From the IMG/VR virus record IMGVR_UViG_3300017987_001800, positions 1 to 25,466 of that record: a DNA stretch of 25,466 nt; one strand, 5' to 3'. The notes beneath the pieces are model-generated. The model made no database searches. It saw nothing but the letters and a program-made list of their open reading frames with translations, and was not told the origin of the DNA. Shown one piece after another: positions 21,055 through 25,466 of this stretch (the stretch's first letter is position 1; every line of letters starts with the position of its first letter). This stretch comes from a virus. The position numbers were made by a program, and so were the translations under genes.

Positions 21055-24000
21055 TCGAGTAGATTTTGAAGCTCTGCTGGATATCAATAAATTCCTCAGT
21101 GGTATGAGAGCCATCGAGAAAGAGGTTTCAAAGACTGCGAAGAAGATAGACAGCGCCTTCACCCCCGCTCTCGAAAAGGCCAACAAAGAGTTGGTCACAA
21201 TGAAAAGCAACGCTGAGGGTGTCGCTACTGCTGTGAAGAACATGGCCACCTCAGCCAAAAGTGTGGCCACCAACCTAAAGCAAGCAAACCGGGCCGCCGT
21301 CACAAGTCAACGGGCCTCGACGGGTGGCCTGAGCGCCGCGCAGATGCGAGCTGGTATCAACGTATACGGTGGATACGGAGCTGGTGGATACGGGCCATCT
21401 CAGATCAACGCGGCCGGTGGGTTTTCTGGCGCACCTTACGGCCCATTCCCGAGAATGAACGCGGCTGGTGGGCCAGGCGGTGTATTTGGCCCGCTTCGCC
21501 CATTTGGCGGCATGAATACATACGGAGGTTACGGCACATCGGGGTACGGGCCGTTTCAGTCTATAAATCGGTACGGCGGGCCAGGTGGCGTTACCAGCCC
21601 GTTCCAGTTTGGGCCAGCGCCATTTTCGGGCGTTCCGCTCGGCCCGGCAACGCCCACTAATTCCGGTGTGGCGCCATCCCTCCCTATGCACGGCCCGGCT
21701 GTGTTTGGGCAAGCTCCTGGATCGGTCAAGGGCATCTTCACCGAGCTTATCCCACAGATTGGCAAGGCTGCCGGAGAGATGGCTGACATGGACAAAATCA
21801 TGGCCTCTCTGGGTACGCGGGCCACCGGATTCCTGGAGAGCATGACCACCAGCGGCAGTACGCTTGCCAGGACGCTCGGCCAGGGCGGCTTGAAAATGGG
21901 TGAGTTGGCGAGTGCTGCCGGGCTATCTGGAAAAGCCCTCCTCGCCGCCGGTGCCGCTGCCGCCGGTATCGCTGCTGCCGTTGCCGGGGCCGTCGTTGCC
22001 ATGAAGGGGATGTGGGAAATCTCCAAGATGGTCTACCAGCAGTTCATACAGATTACCGATCAGGCTGCGCAGGCGGCAATTCAGATTGACACGGCCCGCT
22101 CCGGCTTCGAGGCTATGTTTGAAGGTAGCGAGGACATGGCCGGGGTGGCGCTCGATATTGTGCGGGAAAAAAGCCGCGAGATGGGTGCCGATCTGACCCA
22201 GCTCGGTCGCGCATTTCTGCCTGAAATGTCGTCGCTCGAAGAATTTGACAAACTCGCCGAGGTTTCGGCTGCGCTGGCCGCTTACGATCCCGCCCAGGGG
22301 GCTTACGGTGTCAACCTGGCGCTGAAAGACGCGATGACGGGCGACTTCCGCTCACTTCGCCAGCGTCTTGAGTTTTCCGTGCCGGAAACAGACCGCATCC
22401 GCGCCCACATGGAAGAAAACGGCAACTCCATCATATCTATGCTCGACGCCATCGAGGTTGAGCTGGAGCGTAAAGGTCGTTCGTGGGAAGCGTTCGCTGA
22501 CACGTTCGCCGTTCAGATCGGACGTGTTCAGCAGGGTTGGCAGTTTCTCCTTGAGGAAATGGGGGAGCCAATTCTGGATACGCAGAAAGAGGGCTTCCGG
22601 GCACTTGCTGACGCGATGGAAGAAAACATGGATGTGTTTATCGTCATGGGTCAAGGCGTCGGCCGACTCCGGGCGATAATCGAAGACCTGAAACTGTCTT
22701 TCTACCAGGGTCTTGTTGAGGTCATTGTCAGCAACCAGGAACAGATATTTGCCTACCTGGAGTATGCGGAAAAGATGTTCACCATCATTGCTACAGTGGC
22801 GCGAGAGGCGGGGCAAGCTATCCAGTCCATGTTTACGCGCTCTGAGTCGAACGACGCCACAGCCATGCGTCTCGTCCTCGATCAGATTATTCAAATGGGC
22901 AGGGCCGTCGCGGTCAAGTTTATCGAGGCTTCTACTATTGTCGAGAACTTTTTCGAGACGTTTAGGGACAATGTGGATGCGCTGGCGACAATACTCGACC
23001 CAGATTCCACCGCCGAAGAGCGATGGGATGCACTCGCCAACCTGGAAGGTCCGAGCGATCTTGTCAAGGAGAGCCTGGATGAAGCGAAGGCATCTATCGA
23101 AGAACTCGACAACAGTCTCGCCCAACTTGAAGTGGATTGGGAAACGAGAATGGAAAACATTGGTAAGTCCGCCGACGATACGGCCGAACAGATAGCCAAT
23201 GCGTTCCTGGAAGTGAAGGCCGCCCAGCAGGTTTTGGCGCAGGCGCAAGCAGACTTGGCGGAGGCCCAGGCGGATTTTGATAGCGATCTGATTGAATTGA
23301 CTCGCGATACAACTAACAAGATTTTGGAGTCCTGGGTCCAGCACGGGCGCGATATCATAGACCTGGAGCGCGACACCTCGCAAAAGCGCGAGGATGCTAT
23401 GCGCGACCACATCCAGACAATCCGCGATATGCAGATAGATTACCGCAACGACCTGCAAGATGCGGCGATGGATTATGCACAGGACCAGGAAGATGCCGCT
23501 CTGAAAGCGGCCCGCAAGGAAGAGGATATACGCCGGGAGTACGCCCGCAAACTCCTTGAGGATGAAGAGGATCTCAACAAGAAGAAACTGGAAGCGGAAC
23601 GCAAGTACCGTGACAAGTTGGCGGAGCTGCGCCGCAAGTATGAATTCGATGCGGCTGAGGCGATTCGCCAAAACGACGCCGTTGCCCTGTTGCGGCTAAA
23701 GCGCAAGCTGCAATTCGATCTCAATGAAGCCCGCATCGCTCGCGACAAGGAGCAGTCCGACGAGGACCGTGTGGCGGCCGAGAAAAAAGCCCAGCGCGAA
23801 CGCGATCTTCAAGATGAGCTAGAGGACGCCCGCATCGCCAACGAGCGCCGACTGGAAGATGCAAAGATATCTTACGAGCGCGAGCTGGAGCAGTTACAAA
23901 TAAACCTCCAGCGCAAGCTCGCCGAACACCAACTCGCCCTTGAGCGCGAGTTAGAGGCAATCAAAACAGCGGAGGAGCGCAAGCGGGAAGAAATCAACCT

Positions 24001-24700
24001 GGCCCACAACCGCCGTATCGAGGACTTGATAACTAACCTGGATCGGGAGGCGAGGGTGCTGAACGAAAAGATGGATGCTCAGGTCAGAATCGTTGAGGCG
24101 GCCGCAAAGCGAATGCAGAACGCCTACGCCAGAATGACGGCTGTGTCGTCCAGGGGCATCCTTGTGCGCACCGGTGTCTCATCGAGCCTCAGCGGCCGGG
24201 CTGGGAACGAGGGTGGCCCACTCGTCGGCGAGGCAGGAAGCGGCCTTAGCGGTGGGCGGGGAACAATTATCCCCGGCGCAGATGGCGGTTATGTGGACAC
24301 GACCGATTCTACGTATCGCAGCAAGGCGCTCGGGGGGCGGCGTTGGGGCGGCAGTGTATTCCCCGGTATGCCCGTCGTGGTCGGCGAACCCCGTGCGGGG
24401 AACACGCCGAACCCGGAAATCTTTATCCCGTCCCAACTCGGCAGGATTATGCCATACGCCGGAGCGCAGCGATATATCGGAGATAGCATCCTCGGACAGT
24501 GGTCGCTTATGAACAGACCCCCGATTATGGGATACGGCGGCGGCAACAATTACCAATCCGTGACAGAGATGAATATCGATCTATCTGAAAATATCATGGA
24601 TAAATTTAGCCCGGTGCAGATGCGTATTATGGAGAATGTGTTTACACAACTGATGATTAACGCCAGGCGCCGTCAGGGCACATTTATGAGGAGAACATAA
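21038..24700 (+). CDS. Tape measure protein (1220 aa)
   Basis: ATG 21038 is preferred to TTG 21032 because GCGGAG at 21025-21030 lies seven bases upstream. This is the longest gene in the window. The N-terminal 90 residues are helical. Residues about 105-205 are Gly/Tyr/Pro-rich. A small-residue hydrophobic helix spans 300-322, and LALKDAMTGDFRSLRQRLEF at 427-446 matches a common tape measure segment. Residues about 715-1030 form a long highly charged coiled coil. The C-terminus has the PVVVGEPRAGNTPNPEIFIP pattern. Tape measures set tail length and are threaded inside the tube. At roughly 1.5 angstrom per residue this would suit a tail of about 180 nm, but that is only an estimate. Confidence 0.85.
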   Translation: MGTQTNRVDFEALLDINKFLSGMRAIEKEVSKTAKKIDSAFTPALEKANKELVTMKSNAEGVATAVKNMATSAKSVATNLKQANRAAVTSQRASTGGLSAAQMRAGINVYGGYGAGGYGPSQINAAGGFSGAPYGPFPRMNAAGGPGGVFGPLRPFGGMNTYGGYGTSGYGPFQSINRYGGPGGVTSPFQFGPAPFSGVPLGPATPTNSGVAPSLPMHGPAVFGQAPGSVKGIFTELIPQIGKAAGEMADMDKIMASLGTRATGFLESMTTSGSTLARTLGQGGLKMGELASAAGLSGKALLAAGAAAAGIAAAVAGAVVAMKGMWEISKMVYQQFIQITDQAAQAAIQIDTARSGFEAMFEGSEDMAGVALDIVREKSREMGADLTQLGRAFLPEMSSLEEFDKLAEVSAALAAYDPAQGAYGVNLALKDAMTGDFRSLRQRLEFSVPETDRIRAHMEENGNSIISMLDAIEVELERKGRSWEAFADTFAVQIGRVQQGWQFLLEEMGEPILDTQKEGFRALADAMEENMDVFIVMGQGVGRLRAIIEDLKLSFYQGLVEVIVSNQEQIFAYLEYAEKMFTIIATVAREAGQAIQSMFTRSESNDATAMRLVLDQIIQMGRAVAVKFIEASTIVENFFETFRDNVDALATILDPDSTAEERWDALANLEGPSDLVKESLDEAKASIEELDNSLAQLEVDWETRMENIGKSADDTAEQIANAFLEVKAAQQVLAQAQADLAEAQADFDSDLIELTRDTTNKILESWVQHGRDIIDLERDTSQKREDAMRDHIQTIRDMQIDYRNDLQDAAMDYAQDQEDAALKAARKEEDIRREYARKLLEDEEDLNKKKLEAERKYRDKLAELRRKYEFDAAEAIRQNDAVALLRLKRKLQFDLNEARIARDKEQSDEDRVAAEKKAQRERDLQDELEDARIANERRLEDAKISYERELEQLQINLQRKLAEHQLALERELEAIKTAEERKREEINLAHNRRIEDLITNLDREARVLNEKMDAQVRIVEAAAKRMQNAYARMTAVSSRGILVRTGVSSSLSGRAGNEGGPLVGEAGSGLSGGRGTIIPGADGGYVDTTDSTYRSKALGGRRWGGSVFPGMPVVVGEPRAGNTPNPEIFIPSQLGRIMPYAGAQRYIGDSILGQWSLMNRPPIMGYGGGNNYQSVTEMNIDLSENIMDKFSPVQMRIMENVFTQLMINARRRQGTFMRRT
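21350..21650 (+). repeat. Degenerate Gly/Tyr/Pro repeats inside the tape measure gene
   Basis: Residues about 105-205 repeat a unit like YGGYGxxGYGP followed by N-A-A-G-G (for example NVYGGYGAGGYGPSQINAAG and TYGGYGTSGYGPFQSIN). The DNA repeats only imperfectly, so selection appears to act on the protein. The segment is likely unstructured and flexible and is unusual next to the helical remainder. Confidence 0.6.
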
Positions 24701-25161
24701 TGAGCCAGTTTGGATGCGATCCCTGGAATTGGCGCGTTGCCGTAACGGAGCCGGGGTTGGCAACCGGCGCATTTTTCAACTGGAAACTACCGCCGCCAAC
24801 CGTCGCCAACTTTGCCGATCACTCCGAGCAGAAGCAGCGTTCTGATGGGACGCTGGCGTTTCACGGCCGTCAGATACTCAATATCATGTGGGATATCCTT
24901 GACGCGCCTCAAATGGGGCAACTCAAGTTTATCATCAATGCCGGGGTTACGGCCGGAGATGTCATCTTCATGACTATCGACAGAGGCTTCGGGGCCACGT
25001 TCGGTCGCGATTGGGTAGACATTCGAGGTATCCCACACGAGCCTGTCGTCACGCAGGGTGGCCCCCTGGATTACGTAACGGGTGCGCCGCATTATCGCAA
25101 TGTGCAACTGTTCATCAACGAGATAACGATACTCAACGAGCCATCTATTTACGCGGAGTAG
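24700..25161 (+). CDS. Distal tail candidate (153 aa)
   Basis: The ATG at 24700 shares an A with the tape measure stop. The protein is mostly beta-rich with many aromatic residues (DPWNWRVAVTEPGLATGAFF). It has no membrane span and a single Cys (C6). A gene directly after the tape measure usually encodes the distal tail protein or another tail-tip component, and the size is small for a distal tail protein. No specific motif identifies it. The call is from position only. Confidence 0.6.
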   Translation: MSQFGCDPWNWRVAVTEPGLATGAFFNWKLPPPTVANFADHSEQKQRSDGTLAFHGRQILNIMWDILDAPQMGQLKFIINAGVTAGDVIFMTIDRGFGATFGRDWVDIRGIPHEPVVTQGGPLDYVTGAPHYRNVQLFINEITILNEPSIYAE

Positions 25162-25164
25162 TCG

Positions 25165-25466
25165 ATGACTGTCCTGAACGCCACACAACTATCCGACCTC
25201 AGAGAGACGCGCCATCACATGGACGTGTTTGCATCGTTTATGCAGCCCACAACCCTGTGGGCGGCGCGAGTGAACAACGCCTCGGCCGAGCGAGAGGATC
25301 AAACGATCCCATTCGACTCCGGCTCCGGCTCCGACTTCTCCGCCATCGGCCCACATCAAACCGTATGGATAGGGACGACGGCTGGCGCGAAGGACATTGG
25401 CCTCGCACGTATCAAGTCAATCTCTTCGGGCGATGGCGGCGTGACTGGCACACTTGTCGTTGGGGC
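25165..25466 (+). CDS. Tail-tip/baseplate-region protein, 3' end cut by the window
   Basis: GCGGAG at 25153-25158 lies six bases before ATG 25165, three bases after the preceding stop. About 100 residues are visible, starting MTVLNATQLSDLRETRHHMD and continuing into a beta-rich segment with Ser/Gly repeats (DSGSGSDFSAIGPH). The frame is open to the window end. Position after the tape measure suggests a tail-tip or baseplate component. No family is recognised. Confidence 0.6.
   Translation, partial: MTVLNATQLSDLRETRHHMDVFASFMQPTTLWAARVNNASAEREDQTIPFDSGSGSDFSAIGPHQTVWIGTTAGAKDIGLARIKSISSGDGGVTGTLVVG

Noticed and set aside
22352-23671. A 439-codon minus-strand open frame opposite the tape measure gene
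   Set aside because: The plus strand encodes a charged coiled coil with a regular codon pattern, which creates long antisense frames. No independent gene signal was seen.
1-25466. Alternative genetic code with TGA read as Trp, suggested by the TGA at 14567
   Set aside because: Many genes end in TGA with the next ATG overlapping it, so TGA acts as a normal stop in this phage.

Overview
The window is part of the genome of a tailed double-stranded DNA bacteriophage or prophage. It covers one accessory-gene block followed by the packaging, head and tail genes in the usual order. Every gene I can support lies on the plus strand, packed with ATGA, TAATG or TGATG stop/start overlaps and mostly preceded by GGAG/AAGGAG ribosome binding sites. 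A long tape measure gene and a tail-tube-like gene, with no contractile sheath seen, point to a siphovirus-like particle. The host cannot be named: base composition is moderate (roughly half or slightly more G+C by eye) and TGA, TAA and TAG are all used as stops. No integrase, repressor, lysis gene, replication gene, tRNA, CRISPR array or insertion sequence was seen.

Region 1 (about 1-4764) holds about thirteen small genes, mostly unrecognised and mostly overlapping. They include two small single-span membrane proteins, a MazG-like nucleotide pyrophosphohydrolase and a zinc-finger-like protein. The last sits alone between its own near-consensus promoter and an intrinsic terminator.

Region 2 (4827-10877) starts at an extended -10 promoter and carries packaging and portal functions. 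It contains a zinc-motif protein that may be the small terminase, the large terminase, a portal protein fused to a C-terminal MuF-like head morphogenesis domain, a small coiled-coil protein and a Com-like zinc ribbon.

Region 3 (10880-14543) is the capsid module: a strong sigma70-type promoter, a perfect 14-bp hairpin at the predicted mRNA 5' end, a helix-hairpin-helix protein, a small beta-rich protein, a prohead protease with an in-frame internal start that would make a separate scaffold, and the major capsid protein. It ends at a perfect 13-bp hairpin. Neither hairpin has a U-tract.

Region 4 (14561-25466) holds connector and tail genes: a small ORF with an upstream in-frame TGA, a two-span membrane protein, a cysteine-rich connector candidate, a surface or fibre-like protein, a tail tube protein with an appended Asp-box/beta-propeller-like domain, a probable tail assembly chaperone whose first 120 nt can fold into competing stems, two small tail genes, the tape measure protein, a distal tail candidate and one gene cut by the window end. 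The most unusual features are the nested scaffold start, the alternative RNA structure at 19431-19538, the paired leaderless-type promoters at 4450 and 4827, and the portal and tail-tube fusions.
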